DNA of 64,000 nt from Flagellimonas pelagia (lineage in GTDB: Bacteria; Bacteroidota; Bacteroidia; Flavobacteriales; Flavobacteriaceae), in NCBI RefSeq assembly GCF_003584135.1, contig NZ_QXFI01000018.1, forward strand, positions 62,001-126,000, in the 5' to 3' direction. The notes beneath the pieces are model-generated. The model saw nothing but the letters and a program-made list of their open reading frames with translations, was not told where the DNA came from and ran no database searches. Numbering within the stretch: position 1 is the stretch's first letter; each line of letters starts with the position of its first letter. Positions 35,673-44,856 of this stretch are shown in pieces. The translations under genes were made by a program, and so were the position numbers.

Positions 35673-37790
35673 ATGAACAAACTGCTGACCCTCCTTTTTT
35701 TGGCCGGGACATTGCTTTCCTGTACCGAAAAATCAACTGTTTTAACCGTATCATCTCCCAGCGGGAACAATTCCATAGATTTTCAGGTTACGGACGATGG
35801 TGCCCCAATTTATTTGGTGAGCCATAAAGACAAAGTGGTTATTGACACTTCTTCCTTTGGATTTGATTTTAAAGACCAAGAATCCATCAAAAATCATCTT
35901 AAAATCACTGGCAGCAGTACAAATACTGTAAACGAGACATGGGAAATGCCTTGGGGTGAACAAAAGGATGTGGTCAACCATTACAACGAGTTGAAGGTGG
36001 AACTGGAAGAGACCCAAGCGCCGAACCGAAAAATCAACGTGTATTTCAGGGCCTATGATGACGGTATCGGTTTCCGGTATGAGTTTTTGCCACAGCAAGG
36101 CATCGATAGCATCATCATTGTGGATGAAAACACCGAGTTCCAACTAACGGAAGACTACACCTCGTTTTGGATACCCGGGGATTGGGATATTTATGAACAT
36201 CTGTACAACACCTCCAAAGTTTCGGAAATCGATGCCATAGCCAAAAGGAACAATGCCGACCTGGCCCAGAGCAACATTCCTGAAAACGCAGTGAACACTC
36301 CGGTGACCATGCGTTCGAATTCAGGGCTACACCTTAGTTTCCATGAGGCCAACCTCACCGATTATGCAGGTATGACCCTAAAAGTGGACAATGAAACCTT
36401 GAAACTGACCAGTGAATTGGTAGGTTCCGACCGTTTGGGATATAAAGTAAAGCGGGCCTTACCCTTCAAAACACCATGGCGTACCATCCAGATTGCGGAC
36501 AAGGCCACGGAGCTTATCGACTCCAAGCTCATCGTCAATTTGAACGAACCCAATAAGATTGGCGATGTGAGCTGGTTCAAACCCAAAAAATATGTGGGCA
36601 TTTGGTGGGAGATGCACATTGGTAAATCCACATGGGATTATGCTGCTTCACAAGACATGAATTCCTTTACCACCGATGCCAAACCACATGGAAAACATGG
36701 GGCCACAACGGAAAACACCAAACATTATATTGACTTTGCGGCCAAGAACAACATTACTGGCGTACTGGTAGAAGGTTGGAACACCGGATGGGAACATTGG
36801 ATTGGTTTTGAGGACCGCGAAGGAGTCTTTGATTTTATCACACCCTACCCCGATTATGACTTAGAGGAAGTGACCCGCTACGGAAAGGAAAAGGGAGTGG
36901 AACTGATCATGCACCACGAAACTTCCGCAGCCCCCCGCACCTATGAGCAACAACTGGACACCGCGTATCAACTCATGCACAAATTGGGCATCCATTCCGT
37001 GAAAACCGGCTATGTGGGCAAAATCATACCCAAAGGGGAATACCATCATGGACAATGGATGGTGAACCATTACCGAAAAGTGGTGGAAACCGGAGCCAAG
37101 TACCAAGTGGCCGTAAACGCCCACGAACCCATAAAGGCAACTGGCCTCCGACGTACCTACCCCAACGTGATTGCTCGGGAAGGGCTTCGTGGGCAGGAAT
37201 TCAACGCCTGGGCTTCTGATGGTGGTAATCCCCCGGAGCATTTACCCATTGTGGCTTTTACTAGAATGTTGGCCGGCCCAATAGATTTCACACCTGGTGT
37301 GTTTGACATTGCCCTGCCCACCAAACCCAATAACCAGATCAACACCACCTTGGCACAACAACTGGCTTTATACGTGGTCATTTACAGCCCCATTCAAATG
37401 GCATGTGACCTCCCCGAAAATTATGAGAACCAACCCGCGTTCCAGTTTATTAGAGATGTGGGGGTGGATTGGGACAAAACTGTTGTTCTGAATGGTGAAG
37501 TGGGTGATTTTGTGACCATTGCCCGTAAAGAAAGGGAAACAGGCAACTGGTTTGTGGGTGGTATTACCGACGAAAATGCCAGGGACATTGATATTGATTT
37601 TGAATTTTTGGATGACGGGGTCGACTATGAAGCGATCATCTATAAAGATGCTGCGGATGCGAATTATAAGGAGAACCCCACAGCAATATCCATTGAAAAT
37701 ATTGATGTGAAAAAGGGATCCACTTTGTCGGTTCATTTGGCAGAGGGGGGTGGTTTTGCTATCAGTTTAATAAAGAAAACCAAATCCTAG
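35673..37790 (+). CDS. GH97 alpha-glucosidase, SusB-like, lipoprotein
   Basis: This 705-residue glycoside hydrolase has lipobox LLSCTEK (cysteine 17). The N-terminal beta-sandwich is followed by a TIM barrel with GVLVEGWNTGWEHW. Glutamates E416 (HHETS), E485 (VNAHEP) and E509 (RGQEFNAW) keep exactly the spacing of the three catalytic glutamates known for inverting SusB, and HSVKTGYVGK lacks the nucleophilic aspartate of retaining GH97 members. It should act on alpha-glucosides in the periplasm. No SusC/SusD pair is nearby in this window. Confidence 0.92.
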   Translation: MNKLLTLLFLAGTLLSCTEKSTVLTVSSPSGNNSIDFQVTDDGAPIYLVSHKDKVVIDTSSFGFDFKDQESIKNHLKITGSSTNTVNETWEMPWGEQKDVVNHYNELKVELEETQAPNRKINVYFRAYDDGIGFRYEFLPQQGIDSIIIVDENTEFQLTEDYTSFWIPGDWDIYEHLYNTSKVSEIDAIAKRNNADLAQSNIPENAVNTPVTMRSNSGLHLSFHEANLTDYAGMTLKVDNETLKLTSELVGSDRLGYKVKRALPFKTPWRTIQIADKATELIDSKLIVNLNEPNKIGDVSWFKPKKYVGIWWEMHIGKSTWDYAASQDMNSFTTDAKPHGKHGATTENTKHYIDFAAKNNITGVLVEGWNTGWEHWIGFEDREGVFDFITPYPDYDLEEVTRYGKEKGVELIMHHETSAAPRTYEQQLDTAYQLMHKLGIHSVKTGYVGKIIPKGEYHHGQWMVNHYRKVVETGAKYQVAVNAHEPIKATGLRRTYPNVIAREGLRGQEFNAWASDGGNPPEHLPIVAFTRMLAGPIDFTPGVFDIALPTKPNNQINTTLAQQLALYVVIYSPIQMACDLPENYENQPAFQFIRDVGVDWDKTVVLNGEVGDFVTIARKERETGNWFVGGITDENARDIDIDFEFLDDGVDYEAIIYKDAADANYKENPTAISIENIDVKKGSTLSVHLAEGGGFAISLIKKTKS

Positions 37791-37800
37791 ACACTTATAC

Positions 37801-37816
37801 AGTGACCTAGGTCACT
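37801..37816. promoter_or_regulatory. perfect 16-bp palindrome over the dps promoter (Crp/Fnr-like operator)
   Basis: AGTGACCTAGGTCACT is a perfect palindrome with the spacing GTGA-N6-TCAC, the core arrangement of Crp/Fnr-family sites. Its last base overlaps the start of the presumed -33 element of dps. Confidence 0.55.
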
Positions 37817-37845
37817 TTACAAAAATGGGGGTATCCTTAACTTTG
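37816..37845 (+). promoter_or_regulatory. dps promoter
   Basis: TTTAC (37816-37820), a 17-nt spacer and TAACTTTG (37838-37845) resemble the Bacteroidota promoter. The -7 box ends 48 nt before the dps ATG. Confidence 0.5.
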
Positions 37846-37893
37846 AACTCTATAAAAAGTATTTCAACAATATCAAATTAAACAATAATACAA

Positions 37894-38373
37894 ATGGCAA
37901 GTAATCTAAATCTAATAGGACTTGATAAAAAAGCATCCCAAGAATTGTCCGAAAAACTGAACGAGTTGTTGGCCAACTATCAGATTTTCTACATGAATGC
38001 CCGTGGATTCCATTGGAACATCAAAGGCGAGAAATTCTTCGAACTACATATGAAGTTTGAGGAACTGTACAACGATTCCTTGATCAAAGTCGACGAAATA
38101 GCAGAACGTATTTTAACCTTAGGATACACTCCTTTACACACCTATGCAGACTATTCGTCTCTTTCTAAAATAAAGGCTGCTAAAAATATTTCGAACGGCA
38201 AGGAAGCCATTCAAAAAATACTGGAAGGCTATGAGGTATTGCTTCCTTTGGAGCGTGAACTTCTGGAAATGTCCGGTGATTCCAATGATGAAGGTACCAA
38301 TGCCCTCATGAGCGATTATATCAGGGAACAGGAAAAATTGATTTGGATGTATTCGGCCTATCTGAACCAATAG
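37894..38373 (+). CDS. dps: Dps family DNA-binding ferritin
   Basis: This 159-residue ferritin-like protein forms 12-subunit shells that oxidise and store iron and shield DNA. The ferroxidase ligands lie in FHWNIKGEKFFELHMKFEEL (histidine, aspartate/glutamate) and the following KVDEIAERILTLG. It is an isolated gene with its own promoter and a palindromic operator-like site, which fits stress or growth-phase control. A MrgA-type name is equally possible. Confidence 0.92.
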   Translation: MASNLNLIGLDKKASQELSEKLNELLANYQIFYMNARGFHWNIKGEKFFELHMKFEELYNDSLIKVDEIAERILTLGYTPLHTYADYSSLSKIKAAKNISNGKEAIQKILEGYEVLLPLERELLEMSGDSNDEGTNALMSDYIREQEKLIWMYSAYLNQ

Positions 38374-38430
38374 GCCAAAATAGTACGGTTTCCCTGTAAT
38401 TCACAAACCTTTCTAAAGGATTGATGCCAC

Positions 38431-38459
38431 TTTGCCCAAAAATCCTACTTTTGGGCAAA
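38431..38459. promoter_or_regulatory. perfect 11-bp inverted repeat before the OstA-like gene
   Basis: TTTGCCCAAAA and TTTTGGGCAAA are exact reverse complements separated by 7 nt (ATCCTAC). The right arm overlaps a -7 element TACTTTTG at 38446-38453 that ends 11 nt before the gene start. There is no T-run that would suggest a terminator. Confidence 0.55.
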
Positions 38460-38464
38460 ATTCC

Positions 38465-40174
38465 ATGGATTTGAAAAGAATTTCTTTTTTGATACTGGTG
38501 CTTTCCTTTTTGGGAACCATGGCCCAGCAAAAAGAACCAAAAACCGAGGGTAGACAGATCAACATCGTCTATGGGGCCAATTTTACCAAGGATGAGGACC
38601 AATTTCCGGGTGCATCCATATTTAGCCGGGATGATGACCATCAGGTTCAATTTGAACATCAAGGTGCCGACCTTTGGTGCGATATTGCCATTTTCTATAC
38701 GGAAGAGAATAAACTAAAAGCCATTGGGAACATACGCATGCAACAGGGCGATTCCATAGAAATGAACAGTGGCAAGATGGATTATGACGGTAACACCAAA
38801 CTGGCCAAGGCATGGGAAAAAGTGGATTTGACAAACGGGCAGATGACATTGACCACCGATACCCTGTACTTTGATCGAGAAAACCAGAAAGCCTACTACA
38901 ATTCGGGTGGGAAAGTCGTGGATTCTGCCAACGTTTTGACCAGTAAAGTGGGGACCTATTTCATGACCCCTAAAAAGTATCAGTTCCAAAGAAATGTGCA
39001 CATAGACAATCCGGATTATATTGTTGATTCGGAGCAATTGGACTACTACACCACTTCCAAAAACGCTTATATGTACGGTCCATCCACCATAGTTGGAAAA
39101 GACTACAAGATCTATTGCGAACGAGGTTTTTATGATACCAAGATCGAGCAGGGCTATGGCATTAAAAATACCCGCATTGATTACGACAACAAGATCATTC
39201 AGGGTGATAGCCTCTATTTTGACAAAATCACGGAGTTTGCTTCCGCCACCAACAACATCAAGATTACGGATACCATCAACAATGGGGTGATCAAGGCCCA
39301 CTACGCCGAGGTACATAAGGCCAAGGATTCCGTTTTTGCCACCAAAAGGGCCGTTTCCATCAGTCTAGTCCAAAAAGATTCCCTGTATATGCATGGGGAC
39401 ACCTTGATGGTCACCGGCAAGGAGGAACACAGGATATTGAGGGCCTTCAGGAACGCCAAATTCTACAAGACCGATCTAAGCGGAAAATGTGATTCCATCC
39501 ATTTTGATGAGTCCACAGGTATTACCCAACTGATCAAGGACCCCATCCTCTGGAATGTGGACAACCAGATCACGGGGGACAGCATCCACCTGATTTCTGA
39601 TATGGAAACCGAAAAACTGGATTCCTTAAAGGTCATCGAGAACGCATTCATCATTTCCCTCGATACCATTAGTGGTATAGGGTACAATCAAGCTAAAGGA
39701 AAGAACCTCTTTGGTAAGTTCATTGAAAATGAGCTAAAAATCATTGACCTGGTCAGTAATACCGAAGTCATCTATTACGTGTACAATGACGACGAGGAGT
39801 TGATTGGCATAGATAAGACCATTTGTAGTAAAATCCGACTGTTGATGGCCAATAACGATATGGAGGATATCACTTTCTTCGTAAACCCGGATGGCGATAT
39901 TTTCCCTGAAACGGATTTACCTGTGGAGAGCAGAAAACTTAAAGGTTTTGTTTGGCGTGGTGATGAACGGATCATGTCCAAGGATGAAATTTTTGATGAG
40001 GACGACAACAATATCCAATTGGTGAAGATACGAGGCATAGACAATCCCATCGATATTGATGCAGAGGAAGAAGAACGTCAAAACAACGAGAACGACCCCG
40101 TGAATGCCAAGGCAAATACAAAGGCCGTAAGACCCAAGCTACCAACGGTCAAAAAAAAGGCACAGACCCCATAA
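38465..40174 (+). CDS. OstA-like (LptA/LptD N-domain) protein
   Basis: This 569-residue exported protein has a signal peptide (ISFLILVLSFLGTMAQQ) and a long beta-jellyroll region of OstA type with repeated strands such as YFDRENQKAYYNSGGKVVD and YGIKNTRIDYDNKIIQGDS. LptA/OstA folds carry LPS across the periplasm. The tail is acidic and disordered (DIDAEEEERQNNENDP). The ATG at 38465 is preferred, since an upstream in-frame ATG would place 11 residues before the signal peptide and lies within the inverted repeat. It abuts the aminotransferase gene directly. Confidence 0.85.
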   Translation: MDLKRISFLILVLSFLGTMAQQKEPKTEGRQINIVYGANFTKDEDQFPGASIFSRDDDHQVQFEHQGADLWCDIAIFYTEENKLKAIGNIRMQQGDSIEMNSGKMDYDGNTKLAKAWEKVDLTNGQMTLTTDTLYFDRENQKAYYNSGGKVVDSANVLTSKVGTYFMTPKKYQFQRNVHIDNPDYIVDSEQLDYYTTSKNAYMYGPSTIVGKDYKIYCERGFYDTKIEQGYGIKNTRIDYDNKIIQGDSLYFDKITEFASATNNIKITDTINNGVIKAHYAEVHKAKDSVFATKRAVSISLVQKDSLYMHGDTLMVTGKEEHRILRAFRNAKFYKTDLSGKCDSIHFDESTGITQLIKDPILWNVDNQITGDSIHLISDMETEKLDSLKVIENAFIISLDTISGIGYNQAKGKNLFGKFIENELKIIDLVSNTEVIYYVYNDDEELIGIDKTICSKIRLLMANNDMEDITFFVNPDGDIFPETDLPVESRKLKGFVWRGDERIMSKDEIFDEDDNNIQLVKIRGIDNPIDIDAEEEERQNNENDPVNAKANTKAVRPKLPTVKKKAQTP

Positions 40175-41371
40175 ATGCAGAAAGAAGACTTTTTCACATA
40201 CCAAGCACAGACTTCTCCACATCCCTTGGGCTTAGAGGTTTCCCGAGCCAAGGGAAGTTACATCTATGACCAAGAGGGCAATGCCCATTTGGATTTTGTG
40301 GCCGGGGTATCTGCTTGCGGATTGGGTCATTGCCATCCTAGGGTGGTAGAAGCCATCAAAACCCAAGTGGATCAGTATATGCATGTTATGGTCTATGGGG
40401 AATATGTGCAGCAACCCGCCGTGGAGTTTGCCAAATTATTGGCCTCCCTCCTTCCAAAAAAATTGGAGACTACCTACTTAGTCAATTCGGGTACTGAAGC
40501 CATGGAAGGGGCCTTAAAATTGGCCAGAAGACATACGGGAAGATCTCAAATCATTGCTGCCAACCGAGCCTATCACGGAAATACTACGGGCAGTTTAAGT
40601 TTGATGGGGTTTGAAGAACGAAAAAGTGCCTTCAGGCCGTTAATGCCGGATATTCGCTTTATCGACTTCAACTCCGAGCAAGATCTGGAAAAGATCACGG
40701 AAAAGACCGCTGGTGTTGTTTTGGAAACAATTCAAGGGGGTGCGGGATTCATCCTTCCACAAAATGGCTATCTGGAAAAGGTAAGAAAACGTTGTGACGA
40801 CGTTGGCGCCCTGTTGATCTTGGACGAGATCCAACCAGGCTTTGGTAGAACGGGCAAACTTTTTGCCTTTCAACATTTCAATTGCGCACCCGATATTTTG
40901 GTCATTGGCAAAGGCATGGCCTCTGGATTACCTGTTGGCGCTTTTGTGGCGAGTAAGGATATGATGGCCGACCTACAGGACCATCCCAAGTTCGGACACA
41001 TCACCACTTTTGGGGGAAATCCTGTCATAGCGGCTGCCAGTTTGGCAACTTTACGTGAGATTACCGAAACGGAGCTCATTCCACAGACCCTAGAGAAAGA
41101 AAAACTGTTCCGGAAGCTTTTGGTACATCCTTTGATTAAAGAGATTAGAGGCAAGGGATTAATGCTCGCCCTCATCATGGAAAGCAAGGAAGTGGCCGAT
41201 TATTTGGTCCTTGAAGCGGCTAAAAATGGACTGATTCTCTTTTGGTTGTTATTTGAGACGAGAGCGGTACGAATATCGCCTCCATTGACCATTTCTATGA
41301 AAGAAATTGAGAAAGGTTGCGACAAAATACTAGCCATTTTAAACAGCTATAAACCCGACGCTGTTAACTAA
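40175..41371 (+). CDS. class III PLP-dependent aminotransferase (acetylornithine/4-aminobutyrate type)
   Basis: This 398-residue fold-type I enzyme has LDFVAGVSACGLGHCHPRVV near the start, NSGTEAMEGALKLARRHTG (phosphate-binding), LDEIQPGFGRTGKLFAFQ and VIGKGMASGLPVGAF with the PLP lysine. Class III transaminases use omega-amino donors such as acetylornithine, GABA or beta-alanine. No arginine biosynthetic neighbours are present, so the substrate is open. It starts directly after the OstA-like stop. Confidence 0.88.
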   Translation: MQKEDFFTYQAQTSPHPLGLEVSRAKGSYIYDQEGNAHLDFVAGVSACGLGHCHPRVVEAIKTQVDQYMHVMVYGEYVQQPAVEFAKLLASLLPKKLETTYLVNSGTEAMEGALKLARRHTGRSQIIAANRAYHGNTTGSLSLMGFEERKSAFRPLMPDIRFIDFNSEQDLEKITEKTAGVVLETIQGGAGFILPQNGYLEKVRKRCDDVGALLILDEIQPGFGRTGKLFAFQHFNCAPDILVIGKGMASGLPVGAFVASKDMMADLQDHPKFGHITTFGGNPVIAAASLATLREITETELIPQTLEKEKLFRKLLVHPLIKEIRGKGLMLALIMESKEVADYLVLEAAKNGLILFWLLFETRAVRISPPLTISMKEIEKGCDKILAILNSYKPDAVN

Positions 41372-41457
41372 TTTGTTGATAACATACCCAAATTTTGGAC
41401 TTAATAAGGTAGGCAAAGGGTTAATTTTAAGTCCATAGTTAAACCAAAAACGTTCCT

Positions 41458-42858
41458 ATGGCGTTAGATTCTAACGAATATCCTGACAAATCCATTAGCA
41501 AATTCGAGTCCATGCTGAAGACGGATGACGTCTATTTCTTCGACGCGGAGGACTTTGAAGAGATCATCCACCACTACCTCAACAACGGCAAAATCTCCTT
41601 GGGAAAAAAGGCCATTCAAATTGGTTTGGAACAACACCCAAATTCCCTTGAACTTAAACTATTGCAGGTAGAGGTATTGGCCTTTGAGGACAAATTCGAT
41701 GCTGCCGAAAAGCTATTGGACGAAATCCAGAACATCGATGCCCACAATGAAGAAATCTACATTCAAAGGGCAAACATCCAATCCAAACAGGACAACCACC
41801 AAGAAGCTGTAAACTTGCTCTTGGAGGCTTTGCATTTAACGGACGACACTTTTGATATCCATTCCCTTTTGGGCATGGAATACCTGTTTATGGACGATTA
41901 TGAAAGGGCCAAGACCAGCTTTATGAAATGTGTGGAGTTTGATGACAGTGATTATTCTTCGTTGTACAATGTGGTCTATTGTTTTGAGTTCTTAGAGGAT
42001 TTTGATGGAGCCATACATTATCTGAACGATTATTTGGAGAGAAATCCCTATTCCGAAGTGGCTTGGCACCAGTTGGGGAAAATGTACTATGCCATGGACA
42101 TGTACCCAGAGGCGCTCACTGCGTTTGATTTTGCCGTGATTTCCGACGATACCTTCATCGGGGCATACTTCGAAAAAGGCAAAGTGTTGGAAAAATTGGG
42201 TCGCTATAACGAGGCCATCGAAAATTACGAATCCACCATATCAATAGAAGACCCTACCTCCCATGCTTTCCTAAGACTTGGAAAATGTCATGAAAAATTA
42301 GGAAACTATGATCTGGCCAAATATTACTACTACCAAACCGTTCACGAAGACCCTTTGTTGGACAAGGGCTGGTTGGCGATTACCGATTTTCACTATAGAC
42401 AAAAAAACTACGAAAAGGCATTGTACTACATCAACAAGGCCATAAATATTGATGGGGAAAACCCATTGTACTGGAAAAAAGCTGCCAAGATTTATTTTGC
42501 CATGGACAATTTGGATGAGGCTGATTTTGCCTACAAACAAGCTGTGGACCTGGGCAACTATGAATTGGAAACCTGGAAGAATTGGTCGGAAGTCCTGAAG
42601 AGGATCGGTGATTTTGACTCATCCATACAGGTTCTGCTCCAAGGGCTGGAATTTTATCCCGACAGTGCCGTGCTCACCTATAAATTGGCAGGTATCCACC
42701 TCAAGAACAACGACATTGCCGAAGCAAAAAAAGCCTTGTCCGACGCCATGGAAATGGATATGGGCAAATTACAGTTGTTTGATGAAGAATTTCCAGAATT
42801 CAGCGAAGTAAAATGGGTAAAGGCATTGGTTTCCAAAATCAAGAAAACCGCCAAATAA
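41458..42858 (+). CDS. large tetratricopeptide repeat protein
   Basis: This 466-residue protein has no signal peptide or membrane helix and is made of about ten TPR units from residue 35 to the end (examples: AVNLLLEALHLTDDTFDIHS, AIHYLNDYLERNPYSEVAWH, AIENYESTISIEDPTSHAFL, ALYYINKAINIDGENPLYWK). It probably acts as a cytoplasmic scaffold; partners are unknown. It precedes the two DUF368 genes. Confidence 0.85.
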   Translation: MALDSNEYPDKSISKFESMLKTDDVYFFDAEDFEEIIHHYLNNGKISLGKKAIQIGLEQHPNSLELKLLQVEVLAFEDKFDAAEKLLDEIQNIDAHNEEIYIQRANIQSKQDNHQEAVNLLLEALHLTDDTFDIHSLLGMEYLFMDDYERAKTSFMKCVEFDDSDYSSLYNVVYCFEFLEDFDGAIHYLNDYLERNPYSEVAWHQLGKMYYAMDMYPEALTAFDFAVISDDTFIGAYFEKGKVLEKLGRYNEAIENYESTISIEDPTSHAFLRLGKCHEKLGNYDLAKYYYYQTVHEDPLLDKGWLAITDFHYRQKNYEKALYYINKAINIDGENPLYWKKAAKIYFAMDNLDEADFAYKQAVDLGNYELETWKNWSEVLKRIGDFDSSIQVLLQGLEFYPDSAVLTYKLAGIHLKNNDIAEAKKALSDAMEMDMGKLQLFDEEFPEFSEVKWVKALVSKIKKTAK

Positions 42859-42871
42859 ACATCCCGTTGTT

Positions 42872-42879
42872 TATCTTTG
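42872..42879 (+). promoter_or_regulatory. -7 element right before the first DUF368 gene (possible leaderless mRNA)
   Basis: TATCTTTG matches TAnnTTTG and is followed by CCGC and the ATG, 4 nt apart, the same arrangement as at the DHH gene. Confidence 0.4.
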
Positions 42880-42883
42880 CCGC

Positions 42884-43801
42884 ATGAAATCACGCCGTTT
42901 ACTGGATTATATTTTCGTTACCCTTAAGGGTATGGCCATGGGTGCCGCTGATGTGGTCCCAGGAGTTTCCGGAGGTACCATCGCGTTCATCTCAGGAATT
43001 TATGAAGAGTTGATCACTTCCATCAACAACATTAATCTCTCATTGTTTACCATTCTCCGAAAAGAAGGCATTAAAGCTGCTTGGAACCAGATCAATGGTA
43101 ACTTTTTGATTTCCCTTTTTGTTGGCATATTCATCAGTGTGCTTTCCTTGGCGAAATTTTTGAGTTGGCTGTTGGAAAACGAACCTGTCCTGCTTTGGTC
43201 CTTTTTCTTTGGTTTGGTAGTGGCCAGTATTTTCTTCGTGGGAAAGGAAATCACCAAGTGGAACCCGGGAACCGTAATCGTTTTGGTCCTTGGAGCCCTG
43301 TTGGCCTTTTTTATCACGGAACTGCCCGTAAGCGAGAACTCCGATAGCCTCCCCTATCTCTTCATGTCAGGTGCCCTGGCCATTTGCGCTATGATCCTAC
43401 CTGGCATCTCAGGAGCCTTCATTTTGGTACTTTTGGGCTCCTACAAGACCATTTTGGATGCAGTCCACGAAAGAGACATCAAGATTGTAGCAACGGTTGG
43501 CCTCGGAGCAATTGTTGGATTGTTGAGCTTTGCCAGATTGCTGAAATGGATGTTCAACCATTATAAAAATATCACCTTGGCTTTGCTGACCGGCTTCATT
43601 TTGGGTTCCCTCAACAAAATATGGCCTTGGAAAAAAGTTTTGGAAACCAAGGTTTTTGGTGAAAAAGTTGTAGTAGTAGACGACATGAACGTATGGCCCG
43701 GTGCTTTTGAGGGGGACAACAAATTAATGCTCGCCATTATCCTAGCCATCATAGGTTTTTCACTTATTTTTATCCTGGAAAAGGCAGCTTCCAAAAAATA
43801 G
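42884..43801 (+). CDS. DUF368 membrane protein (PopT family), first copy
   Basis: This 305-residue polytopic membrane protein has about eight helices. The family signatures are GMAMGAADVVPGVSGGTIAF near the N-terminus and MILPGISGAFILVLLGSYKT in the middle. DUF368 proteins (PopT) have been shown to recycle undecaprenyl phosphate across the membrane for cell-wall synthesis. It lies 12 nt before a paralogue, so the two are probably co-transcribed. Confidence 0.92.
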   Translation: MKSRRLLDYIFVTLKGMAMGAADVVPGVSGGTIAFISGIYEELITSINNINLSLFTILRKEGIKAAWNQINGNFLISLFVGIFISVLSLAKFLSWLLENEPVLLWSFFFGLVVASIFFVGKEITKWNPGTVIVLVLGALLAFFITELPVSENSDSLPYLFMSGALAICAMILPGISGAFILVLLGSYKTILDAVHERDIKIVATVGLGAIVGLLSFARLLKWMFNHYKNITLALLTGFILGSLNKIWPWKKVLETKVFGEKVVVVDDMNVWPGAFEGDNKLMLAIILAIIGFSLIFILEKAASKK

Positions 43802-43812
43802 GATAAACATAA

Positions 43813-44856
43813 GTGCCCATGCATCAACCTAGAACATTTCTGGACAATTTCTTTTTGGTCATCAAAGGGCTTTGTATGGGTGCGGCCAATAAGGTTCCAG
43901 GAGTTTCAGGTGGTATTGTGGCCTTTGTGGGCGGTTTTTACGAAGAGTTTATCTATTCCTTGCAAAAACTCAACTCCAAAGCCCTCAAATTGTTGTTCAA
44001 CGGGCGTTTCAAGAGTTTTTATCAATACACCAATGCCCAGTTTTTGGCCCTCTTGATCTTTGGAATGTTGGTAAGCTATTTTAGCGTGTCTAGGATTTTG
44101 GATTATTTTTTGGACCGGAACGAGACTTTGGTTTGGGCCACTTTCTTTGGTATGGTGGTCGGGTCCATTTATCATATCGGAAAAGATTTTGAGCCATGGA
44201 ACCAACGGACCATTCCGGCCGGTATTCTTGGACTGATCATCGGGATATCCATCAGTTTTTTGAACCCTGCAAAGGAAAACGACAATTTGTTGTTCATCTT
44301 TTTCTGTGGAATCATCAGTGTCTCGGGGATGACGCTCCCTGGGCTTTCCGGGTCGTTCATTTTGATTCTCTTTGGAAACTATGTGTTGCTTCTGGTAGAT
44401 TCGGTCAACGCCCTTTACGATACCTTCTCCGATATTTTTTCAGGGGATTTTGACTTTTTCAAGGATGCCGAACGCATGCAGACCCTAAAGATTTTGGCCA
44501 TTTTTACCCTGGGTTCCGCAACGGGGCTGGTCACCTTTTCGCATTTGCTCAGTTATGTACTCAAGCATTTCAAGGCCACAACCACGGCCGTGATCCTTGG
44601 TTTTATTACTGGGTCGTTGGGGGTACTATGGCCTTGGAAACGAACCATTTTTAAAACGGATGGCACTGGTATCCCTTTGTTGGATTCCAATGGCGACAAA
44701 ATCATCCTCAACTACCAAAGGTACCTTCCCCATATAGGGGATGGCGAAACTTGGTGGGCCATACTTTTCATTTTCCTTGGAATTTTGGTATTATTGGTAT
44801 TGGATTGGTATGGAAACAACAGAAAAGAAAACAAACAGGTTCGGGCTGCTCGGTAG
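43813..44856 (+). CDS. DUF368 membrane protein (PopT family), second copy
   Basis: This 347-residue paralogue of the preceding gene has the same signatures, GLCMGAANKVPGVSGGIVAF and SGMTLPGLSGSFILILFGNY, and about eight helices, with a longer loop near residue 200 (VDSVNALYDTFSDIFSGDFD). Two copies suggest different substrates, conditions or a heteromeric unit, all inference. Its last 47 nt overlap aroE in another frame. Confidence 0.92.
   Translation: MPMHQPRTFLDNFFLVIKGLCMGAANKVPGVSGGIVAFVGGFYEEFIYSLQKLNSKALKLLFNGRFKSFYQYTNAQFLALLIFGMLVSYFSVSRILDYFLDRNETLVWATFFGMVVGSIYHIGKDFEPWNQRTIPAGILGLIIGISISFLNPAKENDNLLFIFFCGIISVSGMTLPGLSGSFILILFGNYVLLLVDSVNALYDTFSDIFSGDFDFFKDAERMQTLKILAIFTLGSATGLVTFSHLLSYVLKHFKATTTAVILGFITGSLGVLWPWKRTIFKTDGTGIPLLDSNGDKIILNYQRYLPHIGDGETWWAILFIFLGILVLLVLDWYGNNRKENKQVRAAR

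Noticed and set aside
44741..44809. N-terminal extension of AroE from an upstream ATG
   Set aside because: The extra 23 residues translate the DUF368 gene out of frame and are not expected before the FGLLG substrate motif.
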